Positions 21,475 through 35,200 of a DNA stretch of 64,000 bases are shown here, in pieces. The notes beneath the pieces are model-generated. The model had not been told where the DNA came from and did not search any database. It was given only the letters and a program-made list of their open reading frames with translations. Source of the DNA: Steromphala cineraria (lineage: Eukaryota > Mollusca > Gastropoda > Trochida > Trochidae). The position numbers and the translations under genes were made by a program. The first letter of the stretch is position 1, and each line of letters begins with the position of its first letter. The DNA lies in assembly GCA_916613615.1 (NCBI GenBank), contig OU744730.1, positions 37,123,315 through 37,187,314 of the forward strand. The letters run 5' to 3'.

Positions 21475-23954
21475 CTGCGCCGATAGAATAAGACATTCAG
21501 TCAGTCCTGCGACAATGTCGTAATTATGATATAAACATGAATTGGCGGTTATGATGTATAAAACGAAATATTTGTACTTGAATATACACAGCAATCAATC
21601 AATCAATCGTGAACAATAAAAGGAAAATACTTTCAGCGTGAAAATAGAACTAAGTCACTAAGGAAGCGTCAAATGTTACATATTTATACATATATAGGGG
21701 AAACGCCAAATGTTACATGTATTTCTTACCCAAGTGGGCATGATTATTCCGGGTATTAAAGTTTGCATAATGGTCATGGGAATTACAGTTTTTCTAAAAA
21801 TAACTCGCATTTTGATTGGTTGACGGAACTTTTTTTTCACCCATTCATGATTCTCTTGGATCTTCTATTTCAGTCGAGAGATATATATGACAAATCTTAT
21901 ACCTAAGTTGCGAAAGTCACACATTACTACAACATTTTTAAAGGGAAGTCAAGAGCTTTTGATGTTTTCTTTGCCGTAAACACTATTTCAAATCATCAAG
22001 GCGGCGCTGTGTGGGAGAGTCGCCAGCCGAACTGTCGTTACGTCATAGCTCATAAACATGACGTCAAACAGTGACGTCATAACATTTCTCGCTAGGCTTG
22101 TCAAACGTAACGAAAGCTAACGACGTCTAACTTTTTCTTTCTGGTTGTGCGCGGTCAATAAATAAATTTTTTTGTCATATGAGACAATATGTTTGTGATA
22201 AAATGTGACATAAAAATTATTAACTATTTAAAAAAAGAGAGTATTTTGCGAACTACTTCGAGCCGCCCATCTTGAAGTAGTGAGCAACATTATGAATGGC
22301 GTATGAGTACAATTTATACTTTACCGGCCGCGCGTAGTTTTTAATGTTAGCCTACTCTTTTTTTCCCGTTTTATGCATTAAAATGATCTTGGGTAAGAAA
22401 AAGAATAACCAACTCGGTGCTCGTAATTACGGATTATCTGTCCCTCGTTAATTATTGTGTCAAACTCCTCGCTGAAGCTCGGAGTTTATCGCAATAATTA
22501 ACTCAGGACAGATAATCCGTAATTCCTCGCAACTCGTTGATTATTCTTATAATATACAAATACATAGGGGATACGGGAAGAATATGGGATAGCTTGGGGT
22601 AACTTTGAACAGTGATAAAATTGAATCTATTTCCAAACTTCAAGAGTTTATTTGTTATATACACACCAAAAAAAGTTAAGAACCCCCTGATGTTTCACAG
22701 AGGGGTGTACTTCGTTGAAGTATATATGCTATGAGACTGAGAAAAAGAAGATAAGCAAGTTTTATTGAGAGAACAATCATTTGGTCATTTGCAGAAGAAG
22801 TTTTTTATTCGTATGGGCACTAAAAGTGCATGAAAATAAAGAGGGAAAAGGGAAATTTCATCCAAAACACATGGATGGTTAACTATTGTCACTACAAGCT
22901 CTTTGAGTGCCACGCGATCAAAGCAGCTTAAATAAAGTGAATCAGTGTTTCAAGAATCACAAACCATCAGTGTGGTGCCACCACGTGCGCGAATAACTGC
23001 AGCCACTCTTCTTGGCATATCCCTAACCAGGTTCTTTAATTGTTCCATCAGTACCCACTGCCACTCATCGTGAAGAGCAGCCTCCAGTTCCCTCAGGTTT
23101 TGTACAGGAGGATTCCTTCTTTGTATCCGACGAACCAAAATGTCCCAAACATGTTTGATTGGGCACAAATCAGGTGACATTGCTGTTACACCTTTATTTT
23201 CCAGATGTTGGTTTATAGCAAGTGAACGATGGAGTCTGGCATTGTCGTTCATGAACAAGGGTCTTGTGGCAAGTCTGTGGTCATCGAAATGATCAATCAG
23301 GATCCAGAGCCTCCTGAATGTAGCGAACACCTGTAAGTGAACCCTGTATAATCACCAAATCGAGTCTACAGTCGTAGGAGAAGCCTTCCCAAACCATCAC
23401 GGATCCCCCCCGCCATATGGTACCCTTGGCAAAATGGTCCTGGCGGCAAGACGTGTATTCCTGGTCCTCCATACGGGGGTTCGACCATCAACAGCATACA
23501 GGAGGAAACGACTTTCGTCGGTCCAGTGTACTTTCCCCCATGTACTCTCCCCATGATCTCAGGTTCCACCTCTGCCTGTCTACACATCATAACCTACGCT
23601 CATGTCTATGGTGATTTGTGAGCATTGGACGCCTGAGGACCTTTCTGGTCCTTAATCCGGCAGCTTTGAGGCGAGTTCTCAGAGTTTGGTTGCTCAAGCG
23701 GCGATGAGGTAACCATACCCGTTTCAGAAAGGTGCTTGAAGCAAACGGCAGGCGCCTAACATGTCGTAACAGAACTCTATCCACCTGGGGCGTGGTAGCT
23801 TTTGGTCTTCCTGATCGTGGAAGGTCCCTCACATCATTTGTTTGTGCATGCTTTCTGTCCAGAAGGCTTATGACGGTGTAGTGGAAGTGAGTTCTTCTGG
23901 CAATTTCCTTGTAAGAAAGTCCTACCCGATAAAACCCAATGAGGTGCCATAGAG

Positions 23955-23987
<33 letters not shown>

Positions 23988-26216
23988 GCTTTATTTTTGG
24001 TGTGTGTATGATTCAGGAGAGCATTGTTTTACTATCACTATCACTGCAGTGATGATTGTAACGCGTATTCACAGAAATCAATAATTTTAGAAGATCCTGT
24101 ACGTGGGTTAATATGGGATATCATATAGCATATTTCAACTTCAACCAAAGTAGTATTATGCGACCAGAATGACGGTTTGCTAACCGGAGCCGAACCGGAG
24201 CCATAATAATATATGCAAATAACTCATGAAGATGGTAAGGTATGCATGACGTCACAGGTCAGAAAGGTCGACCAATCAGTGGACAGTAAAATGCAAGGAT
24301 GCTCATGAAGCGATTCATTATCATTACTGCAAAACAAAGCTTTCTTTAAGCCAACCCTAGACCACACATTGGTGTCAGTCCAATCAGAAACCGGTTTTGA
24401 ATGAGCGCGCCAGAACTATCTTTAGCGAGAAGTGTCATGACTCAGCCGACAGGCTTGGCTACAGCGCTGTTTGCAAAGGTTTGACCTACTGAAGGACAAA
24501 GGGCCTTTATTCATATCGGTACATCATGTCCCGTAGAAACGTCTCTTTCATATCCATATATTATAGAGGTCACATGTATATTTCTAGTTTTATTCCGAGT
24601 CCTATCTCTAGAAATTGTTGACAGATAAAATAGTCTTAAAGATAATGTTGATACAGTGATTTCATTTACACAAATCTTACAGCTAGTTTTCTAGAATGAT
24701 AGTTTAAAGACGTTTTATCATAGCGATATAGCTTCATTGAAACATGTTACCTATTTATTTAAACATGTTCAAACATGATCTATCACGTGACTCTATCGCC
24801 CACCTCAGTCAAGGCTTGGTCTATAAAATCTCGTTTTCTCGTCCAATACCTCAGTAGATGCCTAGACGCCTAGACAGCTATGTTATTCACTTTTCTCAGT
24901 CTTATTGCTTATTACCTGCAAGATCACGTCACATTACTAGAACCATGGCAACGTACAGTGAAAACACGACTGAAACTTGCTCAAAAGAACAGAGGCAAGC
25001 ACTGACCGTGAAGAGTAAGAGAGTTTGTTTCATATAGGAGCTACCCGCTATATAAACCATGTGAAAAGTAGTCTGACTTCATTTGCCACATAGTCTAGCT
25101 ACAGATCAGTTGCCACTTGGTCTAGCTTACCATGGAACGAAAATTATACATTCCCGATGCACAGAAGTTTATAGACTTTTTTGAGCGTCGGCGTGGGGGA
25201 CAGAAAGGAGGCCAAGCTCGACCTGGTTCTCGTATCATCAGCATTAGTTCTCCAGCTGATGGAACTGAAGACCAGAAGACCAAGAGATCACCAAAGCGAG
25301 TCAAAGCTATCAAACGCAAAGCAGAATACGACAGTCTACCTTCAGAAGACCAGAGCTCACCCAAACATTCTTTTGTAGGGAAGCAATCTCAGCCTAAAGA
25401 TTTCTTTCTAGTGTAAACAAGGACTTGGCCAACTGCGCATGCGTCATAATTTCTGTACTACGCATGCGCTTCATTTAAATGTAACCATCCATGAGAAAGA
25501 GCGGCTATCATTCAAAATGTCCTTTCAGTGTACTGTCTGCCTTGGTTTGCTCCCTGTAGATGTTTTTGGGGAAGATAACAGTGGATGTTTTACTTGTGTG
25601 TACTGCAAGACTAAGTTGAAGTATACTTACCACCGGTTCTTGGTTCACAGCGATAAATGTACCGTGAAAAGAAAACTATCACGTCACATTCCCTCGTGTA
25701 TTTGTAACAGCCCTAAGACAGCATAAAACGCGGTCACAACAGGCTCTAGGTGTTCATTTATCTGTAACCAGCAGACAGATCACACCTATGAAAATGAAGA
25801 GAACGTCAGTGGTGAGACCCAAGGACATTTTCAGTACCGATGATAAGGTCATAAAACCCAGGAAACCAAAGAGTACTTTGAAGAGACAAATCAAGACGAA
25901 ACAGGCTACCTCTAAAAGGATTAAGCAAAGCAAACCGACTGAACTTCACATAAAACGCATCTCGACCACACAAGGCGTTGTGAACAGGGCTAAAGCTGCC
26001 TTGAAACGACAGCGGATCCAGCAAGGGTATAAAAGGAAGCTTGAGAAACACTAACTCTTTATACATTCTAGGTCGCCATGTCGGTGGTCACCTGTCCCGA
26101 TTGTGGGAAGTCCTTTTCAAGAAAAGATGTTATGTATCGACATAGGAGGAATATACACTCGAACACAGCTACGCTGCCGCCACCGCCACCGCCGCCACCC
26201 TCAGTGCAGTACACTA

Positions 26217-26248
<32 letters not shown>

Positions 26249-29200
26249 TCCTCAGTGCAGTACACTACGCCGCCGCCGTCGCCGCCATCCTCAGTGCAGT
26301 TCACTACTTCGCCGCCGCCGCCGCCGCCATCCTCAGTGCAGTACACTACGTCGCCGCCGCCCTCAGGGGAGGTCAAGTCATCCCTGGTGACTTCATCACT
26401 ACCGCATCCGCACACATCTTCTCTAGAACGACCCTTCCGATTTGGGATACCCTCCAACGGCCTGTTGGTCGGTCCGAGTGGCTCGGGTAAGACAACCTTC
26501 ATGTTCAACGTACTACGACAGGGACTGATCAAGCCCCAGCCCGACCATATCACCTGGTGTTATAATGTATGGCAACCTCTGTACGATCGTATTCTTCAAG
26601 TCTTACCCTATGTGCAGTTTGTGAAAGGACTCCCTTATAATCTCGAGGATGAATATTACTTTGATGCCCACCAACAGAACGTGTTGATCCTGGACGACTT
26701 TCTGGCTGAAGCCAAGAATGACAAGCGAATTTCTCGTCTGTTTACTCAAACCTCACATCACAAAAATGTTCTGATCTTTTTACTCCTGCAAAACCTGTTC
26801 CCCAGAGGCAAGGAATCTCGTGATATTGCTCTCAATTCTCATTATGTGACTTTATTTAATTCACCCGTGGACAGACAGCAGATTAAGGTATTTGCCAGAA
26901 GAATATTCCCCGAGGACATATCTAAATTTATGAGTCTTTACGAAACAGCGATGGAAACGCCTTATGGAAACTTAACAGTGGATCTTAAACCTGCTACGAG
27001 CGAGAAGAACAGGCTACACATGAATATCTCGACATCTCATCCAGCCACCACCACAACTACAACAACAGGTCATCAGCAGGGTGGGACGTTAGTTCAAGAC
27101 CACCAACGAGAGATAAAAGCGATCCCACCAGCCTTAGACAATCAGTCAGGTCGAGACCTTCTTGCTGAACAGACGTTTCTCGACGACCCCATTGAAACAG
27201 CTTCCCCTACGAGCAGTGAGGAGTCGGGACCCTTCACTATGGCTACAGCTTGCGCCGATTGTGGTGTACTCATAGACAACATGCACGATTTACAACGTCA
27301 CATCAAGTCCTGGTGTCCAGCTGTTAATGACAAGGCATTGACGTCCAACAAGAGAAAACGGGTCAGATACAACAGTGAAGATTCGGATGAGGAACACCCT
27401 ATGCAAAAAGGGAGTGGTATTGATGATTCAAAACCACTTCCTCGTTACTGGAAACCCATAAACGACATGGCAGCCGAGGAGTGGCAAAACGTGGGCCTGC
27501 AGCGTATCTGGAAGCGAGTGTACGAGCTTTATCAAGGTGACATGGCACTCAACAGGAGGAAATATAAGCGGCTGGGTCGGACGGCAGACTGGATAGACAG
27601 AAAAATGAAACAGCTTTGGGATACTAAATTGATGGACACTCTCAACAGCGTCGTCGAATTTACTCAATATTTTAAAGAAGCGCCCCTGTTTGTACCCATC
27701 CTCACCAGTCTGGATGAGATAGATCCGTCCTCAGAACAGAGCATGGTGAAGGGGAAAATCAAACGCTTTATCAATCCTAAATTGAAAGACATTCTCACTT
27801 GACTGGATAGGTCTGAATTGGACACTGACGCGGAATCAGACGTGGCTACAGATGGCAGTGCGGCTGGTGATGAGGAGAGTGATCAGGACTGATTTATTAC
27901 AGAAGGCGTAGACTCACCCACTGTTAGTTCAGTCTTTACCTCTGCTGAGATAGGATGTATAAACGAAGCTTGCTTCATGTGGTGAAATCACCAAACCCAC
28001 TCCAAAGACAGACCCACAAGAACGATAAGAAAAAACCTGTTTCTCTCTATGTCAAAGGGGTGATGAAGCGAGGACCGCCTGGGCGACGGATATTGGATAG
28101 GATAGAGACCAAAGGATAGAGATCAAAAGATAGATATGCATCCAAAAGAGACAATTTTATAATTCATCTACCTGTGTACAAACCCTATATCCGGAAATAG
28201 GTGTAGTCAAACGTGTTCTTAACATGTATACCCTGACTAACTGTTTGTATCATGATTTAGTTACTTAATGACTTAATGTTGTATCCTGACTTATGCCTAG
28301 ATTGAATAAATATGTTAGAAGAATGTATGTGTTTGTTCTCAATGTGGATGGTATTCAAACTCGAAATAGACAGGGAGTCATAGAACATATAAAACCAAGT
28401 GAAGCAAATATTACCCGTGCTTATAGACTTACATATGATTCATATACAATCATTTCAACGATAAACCTATGGTTGTATAAAACACAAATGTAGTTGTCTG
28501 TACATAGTTGTCTATATATGAAACAAAAATATCATCCCTGTATAAGCATATTTCATGACTTGATACATCGAAAGTCATGCAATTATCATGATTAGTTTTG
28601 CTAGATCCTGTCCCATGAAAGCAGGTTTCATCAGAACGCATGACCATAGGGTTGTTGCGGGCTTTCCTCTTAAATTTATACCACCCATTGTGATCTAGAG
28701 TTTAAACAGGATGAAAAGTTTTCACTCACTCACTACACTAGTCCGAACAGGAGTTTAAGATGGGACAGAGTTTTATTTGTTAACAAGGCTTATTACATTC
28801 TCACAGAAACATTACAACACATTATCTTGTAAAATGAAAATTAATTTATCACATATGAAAATTACTGACTCGCTCCAACACATGTATGTTAAACCTCTCT
28901 GTCCATGAACAGTGTCTACAAAAGGTGAGGCGAGTGGAGTGTGTTGTCATGACAACGACACCTTCAATGTTTACCTTAAAGGTTATGCTGAAATTCCTCT
29001 GTATTCATGATACCCTATATTTAACACATTACAGTGCATTATTAGTTGCTTGGGATATTTTGGAGAAAATACGACCTGGACTCAAAGTCAGAGTTTCTAT
29101 TCCTTTTCCATGATTTATTTTACTTATGTCTTTAACATATCATCAGTGTGGATATAACTCATATGGAATATTTAAAGCTCAGTAAGATAAGAACTGCTTT

Positions 29201-32200
29201 ATATGTTTACATAACAAACTGAATTTTAAAACCTAAAATACCTAAAATATCTGTACCCATCAACGAGATTGAACCTGTACCAATTGAAACATGAATGCAA
29301 TACAAAGCAAAAGTTCTCCTGTCTTCTTCTTTAGGTTTTCATTTCCATAAAATATACCTGATAGAAAAATATCCTTTTTAACTGAAGATGTGAATGAAAT
29401 ACGACAACTATCGGAACAAACATGAAAATTGAAATATATGTTTTGTATCAAATAGACGTTCACCAAGCAGACTCCCCTTAAGTTAGCACGTTACGGGTGA
29501 ATGATTCGTCAACAGAGCAATGGACGTTGTCCTCGCGAGGTCAGATCCGAGAATCTTCATTAAAAGTATTAAGTATTCATTCCCTATTCCAACTATAGAC
29601 ATCACCATGACATGTTCGATTATATCCGCTTAAAGTGAAGCATAGTTCATATTTAGAGGTTTTGTAAAGTATGTAAAGTAATGTAAAGATTATTATTATT
29701 CTTATTCTTATACTAACAGTTAAGCATAATATGTCAGTGTCTCTTAATGTCTATGTTTCAAATATACTTTTGCTGTTTACATGTTTACTATTTATGAAAT
29801 TAACACAAATGAAACTTCAGTATTTACCTTGATAACATTATTTATAAAGATATTTCAATTATAAATCTGTTTTTCGGACGAACATTTATTAAACTGAAGT
29901 TTATTAATCAAATCATATACCAACTGAAATATACCGACATAAGTCAAATAATCAAATGAAATTGTTTTATGTTTCTTAGATATTAAATTCATTGAACGAG
30001 AATATTACATATTTTAGAAGAAATAACCTATATTTTATCGCCATGTTAGAAGTGGTAACAATGGTCAAAACTATAATTACAGAGTAGCACTTTATTGTTA
30101 TAGAGTAGGTCAGGACATCGCTGGCTTTGTATATGAGCAAACATTCAACGAATAGAGACTCCAAAAACCTTTTCACCCGTGACGCCATACGTGTCAGAAC
30201 ATGATTTCAAGCAAAGCGGTATCATTAGGGCGAAATGGAAGTGTCTAGACTTGCTCATGAATGCTTTACACTTAATTCATAGCATCTCAATCAAAGCTAA
30301 GCTACGTCAATAAAAAAAGCAGAACAGCGATCTATCGACAGTCCCTGAATAAATGAAATAGCTCTCGAGGTGGCAAACCAAAACAGCCATGAATGAAACT
30401 AGTCAAGCAAACATGACAAGCCGAGTTGGACTGACTTGGTTAAATGAATAAACCGGGGTCTTCTAACTGCTAAACTTTAGACTTCAACAAATATGTTTTG
30501 GATATGGAGTTGACACTCCTTTTTGAGAGACAGTTATGCTATAAATTATGTTTAAGCTTTTCGTAATTAACTTACGGTTTCTTGACCATGGTTATGTTTA
30601 TATTTAGGGATTACTGATCCCAGTCAAGTCTAGATTATTAAGGGATGGAGTATACGACTTATTTTCTTTAAGATATACACTTCTTTCCAAGTTCTTGTTA
30701 CAAAATAAGCAATACGATTCTGAACACGTTTCAACGAAGCTATATAGCTATGATAAAACGTCTTTAAACGTATACTATCATTCTAGAAAACCAGCTGTAA
30801 GATTTGTCTAAATGAAATCACTGTATGAAACTTAGTATCAAGAATATTTTATGTGTCAACAATTTATAGAGATAGGACTCGGGATAAAACTTAGAAATAA
30901 ACCTCCTATATAGGGGATAGGATGTACCGATATGAATAAAGGTCCTTTGTCCTTCAGTAGGTCAAAACCTTTCCTGAAGCTATACAGCGCTGTGTCCACA
31001 GCTCGGCTCTGAGTCATGACACGTGTCGCTAAAGATAGTTCTGACGCGCTCATTCAAAACCGGTTTCTGATTGGACTGACACCAATGTGTGGTCTAGGGT
31101 TGGCTTAAAGAAAGCTTTGTTTTGCAGTAATGATAATGAATCGCTTCATGAGCATCCTTGCATTTTACTGTCCACTGATTGGTCGACCTTTCTGACCTGT
31201 GACGTCATGCATACATTACCATCTTCATGAGTTATTTGCATATATTATTATGGCTCCGGTTCGGCTCCGGTTAGCAAACCGTCATTCTGGTCGCATAATA
31301 CTACTAACCAACTGTAACAACGAGGCTTAAGCTAAAGTTCACGCATGAAGATTTTCGAGATGTGTTGCAGTGATATCAAAATAAAACCCTGTCTTTAAAA
31401 CATCTAATCACATTAATCAGATAATATCATTTTGAAACAGTGGTGACACTTTATCGCAGATGATCGAATAACCTATAAATAAGCTCAAAGAAATCGAAAT
31501 ACTAGCAATAGGTTGGTAGTTTTCAAATAAACTCTTATAAACAGTATGTGTTTAGTGGTTTACTCGCTGCACAATGTTACATTGTTCAAAAGTACTTTGG
31601 TTAACATGAATATGTTTCAACCGATTAGCGGTCAGAATTTGCAAAAGCGCCAAATGCTATAAATGTATGACCTCCACTTTAGGGTTCATTGGATTGTATT
31701 CCGATCACATGACCTTTTTGCACCCAACTAGGAGGGAGCATATCGTTTGAAGGGCCATAAGAATGTAAGTACTAGTGTTTCTGATGCAACATTTTAGTTC
31801 AAACACCTATAAATCACATCAATAGGTAGATACATATTTCAACAACACTATCGTAACTGATGAAAGGCTTTTATATCACGATAAGTCAAGCTTATCATGT
31901 TCCAAAGACACCTTCTGTAAACAGAGGCGCGCTAGTAAACTGTGATGTCATTCCCAGATATCTTTTATAACAGAGAAGCGATATCTGCAAATCCCTTCAT
32001 CTTGTTGTTACGGAGATATAAAGGTTAAACCAGTTATAAGTATTAATTAGTAAATACTTTCTTTTTTTTAGATCAACTATATGTGTAATGTTGCGCTGCA
32101 AATAGTGATCTTATATCGGTGAGATTAGGCTTGAATGCTAAATATTCAATGATATTTGTATCTGCCTTTTAAAAAACTCGATTAGCGAATGGAAAGCATT

Positions 32201-35200
32201 TCTACATCATGAAATAATCGAAAAATTAAATTTTCTGTTTTCTTGGCAATATTCTCAATGTTGTATACATGTACTTATTGCCTCTTTAAATTTCCAAGTC
32301 TGAATGTTTAGATACAAAACGCAAGACATTAAGGAAAGGCCAATAGAGCATGCTACAAACTATAGGTGTCTAAGGAAGACAAGAGTAATTCTATGGATGA
32401 ACAACTTCTTTATGCATATGCTTGAAAACGGTATAAGAATCTATACCGAAACACCGCCACCATCCAATAAAGAAGTTGTTCATCCATAGAATTACTCTTG
32501 TCTTCCTTATACCATCAACTTCTAGAATGCCACTCAAACAGCTTATAGGTGTCTAGCAGGTTCACCTTGGGTAGATAGTTGGGAATCTTCCGATCCTTTA
32601 CTTCACTTTTAAAACCCTTCTCAACTGGACAGAAAATTGTTCTTTCTTTTGGATCTACATCGTCCTCAACCGTGCAGAGGTCCCAGTGGTTGTCGAACAG
32701 GTTGTTGTTGTTGTACTTCACCTCGATGTATAACTCCGCTTCCTCCAACACTTGACCTGTAACACACACACAGGTACAGGTACAGGTACAGGTGCCAAGG
32801 GAATGAGTGGAGATCTACTGACCAGTGATGGAGGTATGTGCTGTGAGATCTACTGACCAGTGATGGAGGTATGTGCTGTGAGATCTACTGACCAGTGATG
32901 GAGGTATGTGATGTGAGATCTACTGACCAGTGATGGAGGTATGTGATGTGAGATCTACTGACCAGTGATGGAAGTAGTGATGTGAGATCTACTGACCAGT
33001 GATGGAAGTAGTGGTGTGGAGATCTAGGGACCAGTGATGACAGTAGTGGTGTGAAGATCTAGGGACCAGTGATGGCAGTAGTGATATGAGATCTACTGAC
33101 CAGTGATGGGGAATGTGATGTGGAGATCTAGGGACCAGTGATGGCAGTAGTGATGTGGAGATCTAGGGACCACTGATGGCAGTAGTGATGTGAGATCTAG
33201 GGACCAGTGATGACAGTAGTGGTGTGAAGATCTAGGGACCAGTGATGGCAGTAGTGATGTGAAGATCTAGGGACCAGTGATGGCAGTAGTGGTGTGGAGA
33301 TCTAGGGACCAGTGATAGCAGTAGTGATGTGAGATCTACTGACCAGTGATGGAAGTAGTGGTGTAAAGATCTAGGGACCAGTGATGGGGAATGTGATGTG
33401 GAGATCTACTGACCAGTGATGGAGAATGTGATGTGGAGATCTACTGACCAGTGATGGGGAATGTGATGTGGAGATCTATTGACCAGTGATGGAGGCATGT
33501 GATGTAAAGATCTACTGACCAGTGATGGGGAATGTGATGTGGAGATCTATTGACCAGTGATGGAGGTATGTGATGTGGATATCTATTGACCAGTGATGGG
33601 GAATGTGATGTGGAGATCGACTGACCAGTGATGGAGGCATGTGATGTGGAGATCTATTGACCAGTGATGGGAAATGTGATGTGGAGATCTACTGACCAGT
33701 GATGGGGAATGTGATGTGGAGATCTATTGACCAGTGATGGAGGTATGTGATGTGGATATCTATTGACCAGTGATGGGGAATGTGATGTGGAGATCTACTG
33801 ACCAGTGATGGAGGCATGTGATGTGGAGATCTATTGATCAGTGATGGGGAATGTGATGTGGAGATCTACTGACCAGTGATGGGGAATGTGATGTGGAGAT
33901 CTACTGACCAGTGATGGGGAATGTGATGTGGAGATCTATTGATCAGTGATGGGGAATGTGATGTGGAGATCTATTGACCAGTGATGGAGGTATGTGATGT
34001 GGATATCTATTGACCAGTGATGGGGAATGTGATGTGGAGATCTACTGACCAGTGATGGGGAATGTGATGTGGAGATCTACTGACCAGTGATGGGGAATGT
34101 GATGTGGATGTCCTGAGGTCAGACTTTCTTTCGACTAAAATCCCTTTTCATTTATAACGCATGTTATCATTTATTTATGCATAATTACTTTACCTTCACA
34201 AATGTTTGCAGCTCATTTAGAAACCTATTTGGTTTTAGGTTTGTTCAAACGCATATGTAAACCATGTGAGGCTACCAGGGATCTCACTTAAAATCCCCCA
34301 TGTTAAGACTGCCTAGTTTTAAAAACCTTAAAAAATCTGACATCGTATGACTTTGATTTTTTTACCCTTGCTTTGTTTTTCACATTAAAGTTCAATACAG
34401 AAACAACATTGCTTTCATTATTTCATTACAATTTGTAATAAGATAGCGTTTGGTTAATAAATTGTAGATTTAAAACAAACACTAATAATTAAAATATCTT
34501 AAAGACAACATTATTTCTTGGATTCTTTTGAGTAGTAATAATAGAAGTGCAAGAGGACTTTCGAACCACGCTTCTAAGCTCAGCCGCCATGGTCGCATCA
34601 AGTATAAACGTTTGGGGTTAGAGACATTCTTCGAAACATGCAGACGGAATTTTGAATTTAGAGTTATTCATCGAAAGGGAAAGTGATTACACACACTAAG
34701 GCCGTAAAGTAAAAAGCTCAGTTTTAAATTTTGATATTTAAGAGATTTGATATCTATAAACATAGAGCCAGTGGCTCTGTAGCTCATCAGGCTTCATATC
34801 AATTTTGCTTTAGGGTGTGGCAAATGTGGTTCCTCCCTTACTTTGGACCACAGGGTCACCAAATGTGCAATTTGGATTCCTCCTTATCTAACTTAGGAGT
34901 TTGCACACAAAGTTTCAGCTTTCTAGGCCTGATGCTTCTTCAGAAAAAGATGAAATTAGGTTAATGGGTGTGGCCCCTGAGGCCCTTATTAGGGGCCACA
35001 GGGCCACAAAAGATATAAATCATAATCTTCACTAGTCAAAGAGTATATTCACAAGATGTCAGCTTTCTAGGCCTTATGCTTCTGGAGAAGAAGATGTAAA
35101 TAGGTTTTTTAGGGCGTGGCCCCTCTCGCCCTTAATAAAAGTCAAAGGGCCACCAAAGCTACAATTTATAATCCTAACTAGTCAAGGAATCTGTACACAA

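Larger units (their letters stand above)
22660..24008 (-). mobile_element. Tc1-like transposon, decayed
   Basis: Short inverted ends TACACACCAAAAA (22660-22672) and TTTTTGGTGTGTGTA (23994-24008) enclose a minus-strand transposase relic. A run of 31 G lies at the 5' side of the gene. The element sits in intron 3 of the ML-domain gene, on the gene's own strand, about 140 bp from the Polinton-like element. Confidence 0.75.
24149..31305 (+). mobile_element. Compact Polinton/Maverick-related element, 7157 bp, with 6-bp target duplication
   Basis: Starts AGTAGTATTATGCGACCAG and ends with the inverted copy CATAATACTACT. The inverted repeats are about 600 bp (24149-24750 and 30720-31305), with a few indels. 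AACCAA flanks both sides (24143-24148 and 31306-31311). Six-bp duplications, AG...CT ends and long inverted repeats are the known Polinton/Maverick hallmarks, and the interior encodes a virus-type packaging ATPase. Full Polintons are 15-20 kb with polymerase B, integrase, protease and capsid genes; none is recognisable here. It is therefore a deleted or non-autonomous derivative, or a distinct small lineage. It lies in intron 3 of the ML-domain gene, in the opposite orientation. Confidence 0.8.

Noticed and set aside
26068..26553. 161-codon glycine-rich minus-strand frame
   Set aside because: Shadow of the proline-rich linker of the ATPase on the other strand.
24149..31305. A complete Polinton or integrated virus
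   Set aside because: No polymerase B, integrase, protease or capsid gene could be recognised and the unit is half the usual size or less.
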